From SMYC01 sp963578475 (GTDB taxonomy: Bacteria; Acidobacteriota; Vicinamibacteria; Marinacidobacterales; SMYC01): a stretch of DNA of 64,000 nucleotides. Below, one piece after another: positions 28,881 through 36,968 of the stretch (position 1 is its first letter; every line of letters begins with the position of its first letter). A program made the position numbers and the translations under genes. The stretch lies in the NCBI GenBank assembly GCA_963578475.1, contig CAUZCL010000014.1, positions 41,099-105,098 of the forward strand. Direction: 5' to 3'. The notes beneath the pieces were generated by a model. It was not told where the DNA came from and ran no database searches. It was given only the letters and a program-made list of their open reading frames with translations.

Positions 28881-28897
28881 TTGTTTCGATGAAACAA
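28881..28897. promoter_or_regulatory. Inverted repeat upstream of the Gld-type ABC operon
   Basis: TTGTTTC-GAT-GAAACAA is a perfect 7+7 dyad about 120 bases before the ABC ATPase start. A second palindrome, TTTGCGCAAA, lies at 28861-28870. Both are AT-biased compared with surroundings and could be operator sites. Nothing else was recognised between the IS91 remnant and the operon. Confidence 0.35.
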
Positions 28898-29013
28898 TTT
28901 GAGTAGAATCTGGTCTCGATTCGCGCGGCTGAGCCGACAATCCTCGCTCCCGCGTCGGCGGTCCCCAAGAGGGACCATCACCGCACACCAATCGAACAGG
29001 AGGTATGCGCTCG

Positions 29014-29769
29014 ATGGAAGATGCTCCCTCTAGAACTATGATAGAAGCGCGAGGCCTGACCAAGTATTACGGGCCTTTCGTGGCAACCGAGAACATCAGC
29101 TTCTCGATCCCGGAAGGACAGATCGTTGCTTTTCTGGGCCCCAATGGCGCCGGCAAGACAACGACCATGAAGATGCTCACGGGCTATCTCGCTCCGAGCG
29201 CAGGCAGCGCTCACATCGCCGGACTCGACGTGCACAAAGAGCGCATCGAAGCGTCGAAGCGGCTCGGCTATTTGCCGGAGAACGGTCCGCTTTATCAGGA
29301 TATGACGCCGCTCGAGCTGCTCGAGTTCTTCGGTGAAGCGCGCGAGCTCGGCCCGAGGAGATTGAAGGACCGCATCGCCGCGGTGCGCGAGCTGTGCGCG
29401 CTCGAGCAAGTCCTCGATAAGCCCATTAGTAAGCTCTCGCGAGGTTTGAAACAGCGCGTCGGGCTTGCTCAGGCGCTATTGCACGATCCTGACGTCCTCA
29501 TCATGGACGAGCCGACCGCGGGGCTCGACCCGAACCAAATCAGGCAGTTCCGCGAGAACATTCGGAACCTAGGAAGCGAGAAGACCATCCTCATCTCGAC
29601 GCACATCCTGCAAGAAGTCGACGCGATCGCGGACTTCGTGATCTTTGTGCATAACGGCCGCATGGTTTTCAAAGGCACGCCTGAGGAGCTCAAGGAAGAC
29701 GGCTCTTTGGAAGGGCCTTTTTATCGCCTCACAGAGCTCGACGATGCCACGGAGGCGCAGGCATTATGA
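29014..29769 (+). CDS. ABC transporter ATP-binding protein, GldA-like
   Basis: A single nucleotide-binding domain of about 251 residues: Walker A GPNGAGKTTT near 45, Q-loop region YLPENGPLYQDMT, signature SRGLKQR near 137, Walker B VLIMDEPTAGLD near 157, and the switch His in STHILQE. It powers the fused membrane component encoded next (ATGA overlap at 29766). The similarity is to GldA-type ATPases, although outside Bacteroidetes this operon is not tied to gliding. The AGGAGG ribosome site at 28998-29003 favours the ATG at 29014 over 29005, which is only one base away from it. Confidence 0.87.
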   Translation: MEDAPSRTMIEARGLTKYYGPFVATENISFSIPEGQIVAFLGPNGAGKTTTMKMLTGYLAPSAGSAHIAGLDVHKERIEASKRLGYLPENGPLYQDMTPLELLEFFGEARELGPRRLKDRIAAVRELCALEQVLDKPISKLSRGLKQRVGLAQALLHDPDVLIMDEPTAGLDPNQIRQFRENIRNLGSEKTILISTHILQEVDAIADFVIFVHNGRMVFKGTPEELKEDGSLEGPFYRLTELDDATEAQAL

Positions 29770-32471
29770 TCAAGAACATCAACTGGAACATCGTCAACGC
29801 CATCGCCAAACGGGATCTGCGCATGTATTTCAGCAATCCCACGGGCTATGTCTTCATCACCCTCTTCATTTTCCTGAGTGCGGCGGCCGCCTTTTGGCAG
29901 GACCGCTTCTTTCTGAACAATCTAGCGAACCTCGACCAGCTCAATGCGGTTTTCCCCTACCTTCTCGTTTTCTTCGTGCCGGCCCTCACGATGTCGGTCT
30001 GGGCCGAGGAAAAAAAGCAAGGCACGGACGAGCTTCTTTTCACGCTTCCTGCCACTGACCTCGAGGTCGTGCTCGGGAAATACTTGGCCGCTCTCGGGAT
30101 TTACACGGTCGCGCTCGCGCTATCCTTGAGCCACGTCATCGTGCTGCTCTGGCTTGGAGCTCCCGACCTCGGCTTGATGTTCGCGAACTATCTCGGTTTC
30201 TTTTTCGTGGGCGCGGCGCTCATTGCAGTGGGTATACTCGCTTCACAGCTTTCGTCGAACGTCACCATCGCCTTCGTTCTCGGGGTGCTTTTCGTGGGCA
30301 TCGGTGTCTTCATCGAGCCCATGACGCGGATTCTGAGCGAAGGTCTCGCGCGCGCCGTGGAGCCAATGGGTGTGTTCCACCACTTCGAGGATTTTGGCCG
30401 CGGGGTCATTGGCTTCACGGGCTTTCTCTATTTCGCGTCGGTGACCGGAGTCTTTTTGTATCTGAACGTGCTTCTCGTGAGCCAGCGGCACTGGCCTCGT
30501 GAAATGGACGGCTTGAAGACGTCGACGCATCATCTCGTGCGCGCCGTATCGGTCGTCGTCATCCTCGTTTCGAGCATCGCGCTCCTGGGTCTGCTCGGCT
30601 GGCGCGTGGACGCGACCGCAGAGCGCCTTCACTCGCTGAGCTCGGAGACGCGAGCGCTGCTGAGGCAGCTGGAAAGCGATCGCCCTGTCTTCGTTCAAGC
30701 GTATATCAGCCCGACCGCGCCCGAGCAGTACATACAAACGCGCGCTAATGTTGTAGGGCTCTTGCGAGAGATGGCGTCGGTGAGCGGCGGGAGCGTACAG
30801 GTAGCGATTTACGATACCGAGCCTTTTACTGAAGAGGCCCGCGAAGCTCGGGAGAAGTTCGGGATAGAGCCGCGGGAAATCCCGAATCTCCAAGGCGCGC
30901 GCGCCGGCTTCAGCGAAGTCTTCCTCGGTCTCGCCTTCACGTGCGCGGGGGAAGAACAAGTGATCCCGTTCTTCGATCGCGGCCTGCCGGCCGAGTACGA
31001 GATCGCGCGGAGCATTCGCGTCGTTGCCAATACCGAGCGTAAGAAAGTGGGTGTCATCAACACCCAGCTAAAGCTTTTCGGCGGCCTCGATTTCCAGACG
31101 ATGCAGAGCTCGCCGGCATGGGCCGTCGTGGAAGAGCTCCGGAAACAATACGAGGTCGTCCAGATAACGCCTTCGAGTGCTATCACCGAGGAGGTCGACG
31201 GCTTGCTCGTAACGCTTCCTTCTTCTTTGACGCAGGAAGAGATGACAAACGTCTCCGACTTCATCAAGCAAGGGACGCCGGCCCTCCTCCTCGTGGATCC
31301 GCTCCCCATCGTCAATCTCGGCCTCTCACCGTCCGAACAGCCGGGGTCCAACACCAACCCGTTCATGCGGCAGCAACAGCCGCCGCCACAACCCAAAGGG
31401 GATATCCGCGGCTTTTTGAGGGAGCTCGGCTTTTATTGGGACCCGGCCACGATTACGTGGGATGCCTATAACCCGCATCCGGACCTCGCACACCTGCCGC
31501 CCGAAGTCGTCTTTCTCGGCCGCGGCAACAACAACCTAGAGGTGTTCAACGCGAACCACCAAGCGAGCGCCGCGCTCCAGCAGCTCGTCCTCCTGTACCC
31601 CGGGCAAATCAACTCGGCTTCGGGCGAGGGCTTGACGTACCGTCCCCTTCTGCAGACCGGTCCGTTATCCGGGAGCATTCCGTATTTCCAGATGGTACAG
31701 CGAAATTTTCTCGGCGCCTCGCTCAACCGCAACTTGCCGCACCGTCCAGACCCCATGACCTATACTCTCGCAGCAGAAGTTCGGCGTACCGAGCCGTCCG
31801 CTCAGGCTTCTAATGATGCCGAGTCCGAGGATGCCGAGGCGAGCCCGGCCCATCCGCTTCACGTCATCGTCATCACCGATATCGATTTCATTTCCCAACA
31901 GTTCTTCGACATTCGGCGCATGGGACCCGGCAATCTGAACTTCGACAACGTCACGTTCTTCTTGAACTCGATGGACACGCTGGTGGGCGACGAGTCATTC
32001 GTCGCTCTTCGCAACCGCCGCAGGAAGCACCGGACGCTCGCGCGCGTAGAGAAACAGACGCGGAACTACATCGAACAACGAGCGCGGGAAGAGGCTGAGG
32101 CCGAGCGTGAAGCCGACAAGAACCTCGCCGACGCTCAGAGACGGCTCGACGCGAAAGTCGCCGAAGTCCGGGACCGGGACGATCTCGACGCGCAGACGAA
32201 GCAAATCATGGCGCGCAACCTCGAGGAGATCGAGAATCGGCGGCTGGACGTACAAAAATCCAATATCGACGCCGCGAAGGAATCAGCGATCCGCGCGAGT
32301 GAGGAAAGGATGGAAACCCAGATCCGTCTCATCCAGAGCAGCATCCGCTCCGCGGCTGTTTTGTTGCCACCGATTCCCGTGTTCCTTCTCGGGGTCTATA
32401 TCTTCATCCGACGGCAAGAGCGCGAACGGGAAGGCGCTGTTCAAGCCCACCGCCTGAGGAAGGGAGCGTAA
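29766..32471 (+). CDS. GldF-GldG fusion: ABC permease plus extracytoplasmic domain
   Basis: This 901-residue protein joins two usually separate proteins. Residues about 1-245 are an ABC-2-type permease with six membrane segments (TGYVFITLFIFLSAAAAF and following). A seventh segment near 260-280 leads into a large periplasmic GldG-like domain (about 285-745) with ERLHSLSSETRALLRQL, VDGLLVTLPSSLTQEE and DIDFISQQFFD. The C-terminus has a long charged coiled coil (about 755-865) and a final membrane helix (VLLPPIPVFLLGVYIF). It acts with the upstream ATPase. The transported substrate is unknown. Its stop overlaps the next gene by one base. Confidence 0.87.
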   Translation: MIKNINWNIVNAIAKRDLRMYFSNPTGYVFITLFIFLSAAAAFWQDRFFLNNLANLDQLNAVFPYLLVFFVPALTMSVWAEEKKQGTDELLFTLPATDLEVVLGKYLAALGIYTVALALSLSHVIVLLWLGAPDLGLMFANYLGFFFVGAALIAVGILASQLSSNVTIAFVLGVLFVGIGVFIEPMTRILSEGLARAVEPMGVFHHFEDFGRGVIGFTGFLYFASVTGVFLYLNVLLVSQRHWPREMDGLKTSTHHLVRAVSVVVILVSSIALLGLLGWRVDATAERLHSLSSETRALLRQLESDRPVFVQAYISPTAPEQYIQTRANVVGLLREMASVSGGSVQVAIYDTEPFTEEAREAREKFGIEPREIPNLQGARAGFSEVFLGLAFTCAGEEQVIPFFDRGLPAEYEIARSIRVVANTERKKVGVINTQLKLFGGLDFQTMQSSPAWAVVEELRKQYEVVQITPSSAITEEVDGLLVTLPSSLTQEEMTNVSDFIKQGTPALLLVDPLPIVNLGLSPSEQPGSNTNPFMRQQQPPPQPKGDIRGFLRELGFYWDPATITWDAYNPHPDLAHLPPEVVFLGRGNNNLEVFNANHQASAALQQLVLLYPGQINSASGEGLTYRPLLQTGPLSGSIPYFQMVQRNFLGASLNRNLPHRPDPMTYTLAAEVRRTEPSAQASNDAESEDAEASPAHPLHVIVITDIDFISQQFFDIRRMGPGNLNFDNVTFFLNSMDTLVGDESFVALRNRRRKHRTLARVEKQTRNYIEQRAREEAEAEREADKNLADAQRRLDAKVAEVRDRDDLDAQTKQIMARNLEEIENRRLDVQKSNIDAAKESAIRASEERMETQIRLIQSSIRSAAVLLPPIPVFLLGVYIFIRRQEREREGAVQAHRLRKGA

Positions 32472-33868
32472 TGGTAGAGGAAACCACACCCGTCGAGGCC
32501 AAGCCCGAGCTCAATCTGACTAAGACCCTTGCGGGCGCCGCGTTGCTTCTCGCGGTCATCTCCATCGTCTTCGTGTTTGCGCCGCGCACCATCACGCCGA
32601 GCGCTTTTCTCGACCAAGGCGAGCCTTTTTTTCCCGACTTCACCGACCCGAACGTCGCGATGACGCTCGAGGTCATCGAGTTCGACGAAGAGACGGCCGC
32701 GGCGCGGCCGTTCAAGGTGACGAACCAGAATGGTATTTGGACCATCCCGTCGCATCACAACTACGCCGCGGATGGCGAGGACCGACTCGCGGAAACGGCC
32801 GCGGGGGTCATGACCATCAACAAGGACGACTTCCGCTCGGACAACGTTTCCGATCACGAAGTGCTCGGTGTCATCGACCCGCTCGACGAAACGGCTGCGA
32901 GCCTGCTCGGCCGCGGCAAGCGCGTCACGATGCGCGGCGAGAACGACGTCGTTCTCGCGGACATCATCATCGGCTCTGAGATCGAAGGCCGTGACGGCTT
33001 TCACTTCGTGCGCCTGCCTGATCAAAAGCGCGTTTACGCCGCCAAAGTGGACGTCGACATCTCTACCAAATTCGAGGACTGGATCGAGAGCGACCTTCTC
33101 AAAGTCGAGCAGAGCAAGATCGACCACATCGTATTGCGGGACTATTCCATCAACGAGCGGTCCCTCATGGTGGATGAGCGTGACACCGTCACTCTCGACA
33201 AAGAGGACAACACATGGGCCGCGAATCGCATGGATCCCAACCAAGAAGTCGACTCCACGAAGATGACCGACTTGCTACGTGAGGTGGACGATCTCAAGAT
33301 CGTCGGTGTTCGTCCGAAGCCCGCAGGCATCGACAACCGTCTCTCGGGGCTCACCGTTTCCCGCCAAGATGTTCTATCGCTGCAGAGCAGGGGTTATTAC
33401 ATGACCCGCACGGGGGACCTTCTGTCCAACGAGGGCGAGCTCCAGGTGCGGACGAGTGAAGGCGTCTTTTACACGCTCCGCTTCGGCGAGATCCTTTATG
33501 GCTCCGGCGAGGCCATCAGCGCCGGCGCCGAGTCGACCGGAGACGAAGAGAGCGGCCCAGGCGAGAACCGGTACTTGTTCATCACCGCGGATTTCAACGG
33601 CTCCGCCCTTCCCGCGCCGCCGCCTCCAGGAAATCGCGACTTTGAGGACAAAGAATACGACGATTTGACCGACGACGACAAGGAGAACAAAGAGCTCGCC
33701 GACGCGCATAAGAGCTGGAAAGACGAAGTCAAGAAAGGCCAAGAAACGGCGGAAGAACTTTCGCAACGTTTCGCGCCGTGGTACTACGTCATCGCTTCGG
33801 ATAGCTTCGATAAGATGCATCTCAACCGGGGCGATCTCATCAAAGAAAAGGAATCGACGGACGAGTAG
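32471..33868 (+). CDS. DUF4340 domain protein, third gene of the Gld-type ABC operon
   Basis: The 465-residue protein has one N-terminal membrane helix (about 18-38, AGAALLLAVISIVFVF) and an extracytoplasmic region with the DUF4340 pattern: an internal repeat of beta-rich units containing NGIWTIPSH, DHEVLGVIDP, KRVTMRGEN and VEQSKIDHIVLRD. The C-terminal third is very acidic (YDDLTDDDKENKE). DUF4340 proteins commonly follow GldFG-type permeases, and the TAATG junction here confirms cotranscription. Biochemical role unknown; probably a periplasmic accessory subunit. Confidence 0.82.
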   Translation: MVEETTPVEAKPELNLTKTLAGAALLLAVISIVFVFAPRTITPSAFLDQGEPFFPDFTDPNVAMTLEVIEFDEETAAARPFKVTNQNGIWTIPSHHNYAADGEDRLAETAAGVMTINKDDFRSDNVSDHEVLGVIDPLDETAASLLGRGKRVTMRGENDVVLADIIIGSEIEGRDGFHFVRLPDQKRVYAAKVDVDISTKFEDWIESDLLKVEQSKIDHIVLRDYSINERSLMVDERDTVTLDKEDNTWAANRMDPNQEVDSTKMTDLLREVDDLKIVGVRPKPAGIDNRLSGLTVSRQDVLSLQSRGYYMTRTGDLLSNEGELQVRTSEGVFYTLRFGEILYGSGEAISAGAESTGDEESGPGENRYLFITADFNGSALPAPPPPGNRDFEDKEYDDLTDDDKENKELADAHKSWKDEVKKGQETAEELSQRFAPWYYVIASDSFDKMHLNRGDLIKEKESTDE

Positions 33869-33931
33869 ATAACGGCACCGACCTTCAGGTCAACCGTGAC
33901 GAAAGACAGACGAGAGGCCCTGAGCGGACCC

Positions 33932-35039
33932 TTAGCGGCTGCCAACCCGGAGATTGGACCAGATGGCCTGCTCGAGAGTTTCCGCACGATCACAGTTGCC
34001 GAGCTCGAGCCAATGCGGGTTCGGGCTATAGGGACGATCGTAGTTACGTGTGAGGATCTCGAAGCCCTCGAGAAATACTTTCACGTGCTGGGACGGAATT
34101 CCCGCGAAGGTGCCCCACTCGACGCGCCACGAATAGACGATGGAGGGGTCGAAGTCGAAAAAGCTGAGATTCGTATTCGTTTCCTGGCCGCGTGAGATCC
34201 AGCGCAGACGCACGTCCCCGAAAGTCACCGTGGTATGGTCCAGTTTTTGGAGATGCATACGGAACGGGTTCGTCGTGTAGTCGCCTTTCGACGGATCCCA
34301 CATACTGACGAGAATGCGTTTGCGGGGGAACGGGTTCGTCGAGCTGACATTGGTCGTCTCGAACTCGAGAAAGCCCTCAAGAAGCGTCGGGATCTGATAG
34401 CGGATACAGTCGGCGTTCGACTGCGGTTGCCATCCCCCGGCGACGAACTGGCCTCCCATCAACGTCCCGACGGTCGAACCGGTTGTCAGAGGATCGAACA
34501 ATACGACCTCGGTGGGTCGGTCTCGCGTAAAACCGGCCTTGATGCGGAACTCTGCGGCGGCGGAAAACGGACCCGAACCGGAGCTGGAGCTGGCGCGCAC
34601 GCGCCATAGGTAGCGCGCGTCGGCCGTAAGGGCTTCCGGACCGCGCCATTTAGTGATCCCGCCCAAACCTTCCTATCACGCCGGTCTCCGAAGCGACCAT
34701 TTGCTGAAAGGCGCCGTCCGTCGCAACCTCGAAACTGTAGGTCCGAGCTCCAGAGCCGCCGCTGGCATTACTCACGACGAGCTCGGGCTGCACCGTCTCG
34801 ATCTGCTCTGCGGCTCCGGGCGACTGCGCTATCGGGGCGGTGAGGGTGCAATCCGTCGACGTGCCCCCAGACGGATTCGTGGGATTGGTGGGCGAGCTAG
34901 TGTCGCCACAGCCGATGGTGAGGGTTCCGAGAAGAATCTGTGACAACAAAAGAGCAAGACCATCGGAGCTATTGCGGGATCGAACGTTTGAGCGGCGCAG
35001 GAACGCACAATTCCAGCAATAGAGGTCACCGGAAGGCAA
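33932..35039 (-). pseudogene. Lipoprotein with fibronectin III-like domain, frameshifted
   Basis: The first frame (35039-34650) has a lipoprotein-like segment (LGTLTIGCGDTSSPTNP) and a beta-sandwich start with PIAQSPGAAEQIETVQPELVV, which continues only in the neighbouring frame as ITKWRGPEALTADARYLWRVRA. That frame then runs to 33932 through a jelly-roll-like region (FLEFETTNVSS, WRVEWGTF). The break is near 34665-34672 within a G-rich run, so a one-base indel, real or technical, is the cause. If intact, it would be a surface lipoprotein of about 360 residues with an FN3-like module and a lectin- or LamG-like C-terminal domain. Confidence 0.65.
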
Positions 35040-35062
35040 ATCTTGGGATAAGATCCAGAGCC

Positions 35063-35917
35063 TTGACCCATACCGTTCTCTATCACGCTAACTGCGCCGA
35101 CGGCTTTGGGGCGGCCTGGGCCGCCTGGCGCAAGCTCGGCGACGAGGCTACCTATCGCCCCGTCCAACACGGCGTTCCGGCACCGGTGCTCCCCGAGGGC
35201 TCTTCCGTCTACATCCTCGACTTCTGCTACTCGCGAGAGGTGATCGTCGCTATGCGGAAACGCTTCGCTGAGCTTCAGATCATCGATCACCACCGGACGG
35301 CGGAAGCGGCGCTCAAGGGCCTCGACTATGCGGTTTTCGACAACAGCAAGAGCGGCGCGGTACTCGCCTGGGAGCACTTCCACCCAGAGGAGCCCGTGCC
35401 TCTGCTTCTTCGCTATGTTATGGAGCACGACCTTTGGCGGTACGAGCTTCCACAAAGCCGTGAAGTGTACTCCGCGTTGAGCTCGTACCCCATGGATTTC
35501 GAGGGCTGGAACGGGCTCGACGTGTCCGAGCTCGCGAAGGAAGGTGTGCCGATCCTCCGCTACAAAAAGGAGCAAGTCGCGCTTCTTTGTGACCAGGCCC
35601 GGTTCGAGGAACTGGCGGGCTATCGCGTACCGATCGTGAACGGCGCTGTGCTCGGCTCCGAAGTCGGCGAGGAGCTCTTGCGACGCTATCCCGAGGCACG
35701 TTTCGTCGTTATTTACTTTGACCGCGGCGACGGGATTCGTCAGTGGTCTCTTCGCTCACGCGAAGACTTCGACGTTTCCGAGATCGCGCGCCAATTTCAA
35801 AATGGCGGCCACCGCCAAGCGGCTGGTTTCGAGACCAGGCTCGGGAGGAACTTTGTTCCCAAGGCCCAGCCTTCGGCGAGGCCTGTTGGCAAGAAGAAGA
35901 GCACACGCCGCAAATAA
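35063..35917 (+). CDS. DHH superfamily phosphoesterase
   Basis: From the TTG at 35063 (THTVLYHANCADGFGAAWAA) the product has 284 residues. It shows the DHH-type metal motifs: HANCADG near residue 8, ILDFCY near 50, and the namesake IDHHRTAE near 73. The C-terminal DHHA1-like substrate loop is FQNGGHRQAAGF. Relatives hydrolyse short oligonucleotides or cyclic dinucleotides, or are uncharacterised. The frame is open upstream to 34940, but the extension lacks family similarity. A Lys/Arg-rich tail follows the catalytic part. Confidence 0.82.
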   Translation: MTHTVLYHANCADGFGAAWAAWRKLGDEATYRPVQHGVPAPVLPEGSSVYILDFCYSREVIVAMRKRFAELQIIDHHRTAEAALKGLDYAVFDNSKSGAVLAWEHFHPEEPVPLLLRYVMEHDLWRYELPQSREVYSALSSYPMDFEGWNGLDVSELAKEGVPILRYKKEQVALLCDQARFEELAGYRVPIVNGAVLGSEVGEELLRRYPEARFVVIYFDRGDGIRQWSLRSREDFDVSEIARQFQNGGHRQAAGFETRLGRNFVPKAQPSARPVGKKKSTRRK

Positions 35918-35943
35918 GCTACAATCGGCCCAGGAGAAACGCT

Positions 35944-36666
35944 ATGAAGATCAATGTAAGAAGGCTCATGGTCGTCCTGCTATTGCTCGCCATTCCTGCT
36001 TCACTGCTCGCGCAGCGTAGCCCGGCCGAGGTCCTGAAACGGATCGAAAAAGGCTTCAAGAAGGAAAAGCTCAAGCTCAACGTGGAGCTTGAGGGAGCAA
36101 CCGCGATTCTTACCGGCCAAGTGCGAAACGTGTTCGCGAAGAACAAGGCCGTCGAGATCGCGCTCGACCAGCCGGAAATCGAGGACATCGAAGCCGATAT
36201 CGAGATCGCTGAGGCGGAGAGCACCGACAAGCTCGGCCAAGACGTCGTCAAACAGATTCGGAGATACGGGAACCTCACCATCTTCGACGATGCGAGCGCG
36301 TTCGTAAAAGATGGGAACATCGTCCTCATGGGGTTCGTCACGGAACCACACAAGAAAATTGGCATCGAAAAGAGGATGCACAACGTCCTCGGCATTCAAG
36401 AGTTCGGCAACCAGATCGAGGTGCTCCCCAACTCCATGCAAGACGGCCAGTTGCGGCAAACGCTCGCCAATCGCCTCTATCGCGACTCGATGTTCTCCGA
36501 CTACGCCCGGATGGCGCACCCGCCGATCCGCATCATCGTCAATCGGTCCCGGGTCCTGCTGACGGGCGTGGTCCTGAACAAAATGGCCAAGCAAAGAGCG
36601 GAGTCCATCATCCGGCAAACACTCGGTGTGCTGTCGGTAGAGAGCAAGCTCCGCTTCGGGTCTTGA
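35944..36666 (+). CDS. Exported BON-domain protein
   Basis: A GGAG site precedes the ATG at 35944. The 240-residue product has a signal peptide (MKINVRRLMVVLLLLAIPAS) and then two or three BON modules (about 28-90, 95-160 and 165-235), each with the alternating pattern seen in ATAILTGQVRN, NIVLMGFVTEP and RVLLTGVVLN. BON domains bind lipids or membranes and are found in OsmY-like periplasmic proteins that protect the envelope. The function here is inferred from the domain only. Confidence 0.83.
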   Translation: MKINVRRLMVVLLLLAIPASLLAQRSPAEVLKRIEKGFKKEKLKLNVELEGATAILTGQVRNVFAKNKAVEIALDQPEIEDIEADIEIAEAESTDKLGQDVVKQIRRYGNLTIFDDASAFVKDGNIVLMGFVTEPHKKIGIEKRMHNVLGIQEFGNQIEVLPNSMQDGQLRQTLANRLYRDSMFSDYARMAHPPIRIIVNRSRVLLTGVVLNKMAKQRAESIIRQTLGVLSVESKLRFGS

Positions 36667-36747
36667 TCGGCTCTCCGGTCGCGCTTTTCAGCTCGGCGAG
36701 GCTTCGTTGATTGCCGCGTCCGCCCTGATCCGGCCCGGACGCCCCAG

Positions 36748-36767
36748 ACAGCGGGCTTGCCCGCTGT
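36748..36767. terminator. Perfect hairpin downstream of the BON gene
   Basis: ACAGCGGGC and GCCCGCTGT form a 9-bp GC-rich stem around a two-base TT loop, about 80 bases after the BON gene stop. It could terminate the BON transcript, but no T-tract follows. The flanking text looks like a dispersed intergenic repeat, so it may instead be a mobile palindrome. It lies directly before a truncated phosphatase gene. Confidence 0.4.
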
Positions 36768-36770
36768 AGC

Positions 36771-36968
36771 TACACCGATGGCATCAGCGAGGCGATGAAC
36801 GCGTCCGACGAGCCTTATGGCTATGACGAGATGGAGCGCGTCCTCCTATCGAGCGCGCATCTTTCCGCCAACGATATCAAAGAACGCTTGCTTCGAAGCG
36901 TCGATGAGTTCCGCCGGGGAACACCCTTTGCGGATGATGCGACGCTCGTCGTGACCAAACTCAAATGA
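36771..36968 (+). pseudogene. C-terminal stub of a PP2C/SpoIIE-type serine phosphatase
   Basis: The frame starting right after the hairpin reads YTDGISEAMNASDEPYG, then ERVLLSSAHLSANDIKERLL and PFADDATLVVTKLK before a TGA. This is the last 65 residues of an RsbU/SpoIIE-type phosphatase: the TDG...EA motif and the DDxTLVV metal-site ending are typical. The first part is missing and there is no start. The stop overlaps the ATG of the S9 peptidase gene (ATGA), so the two were once coupled. Confidence 0.75.
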
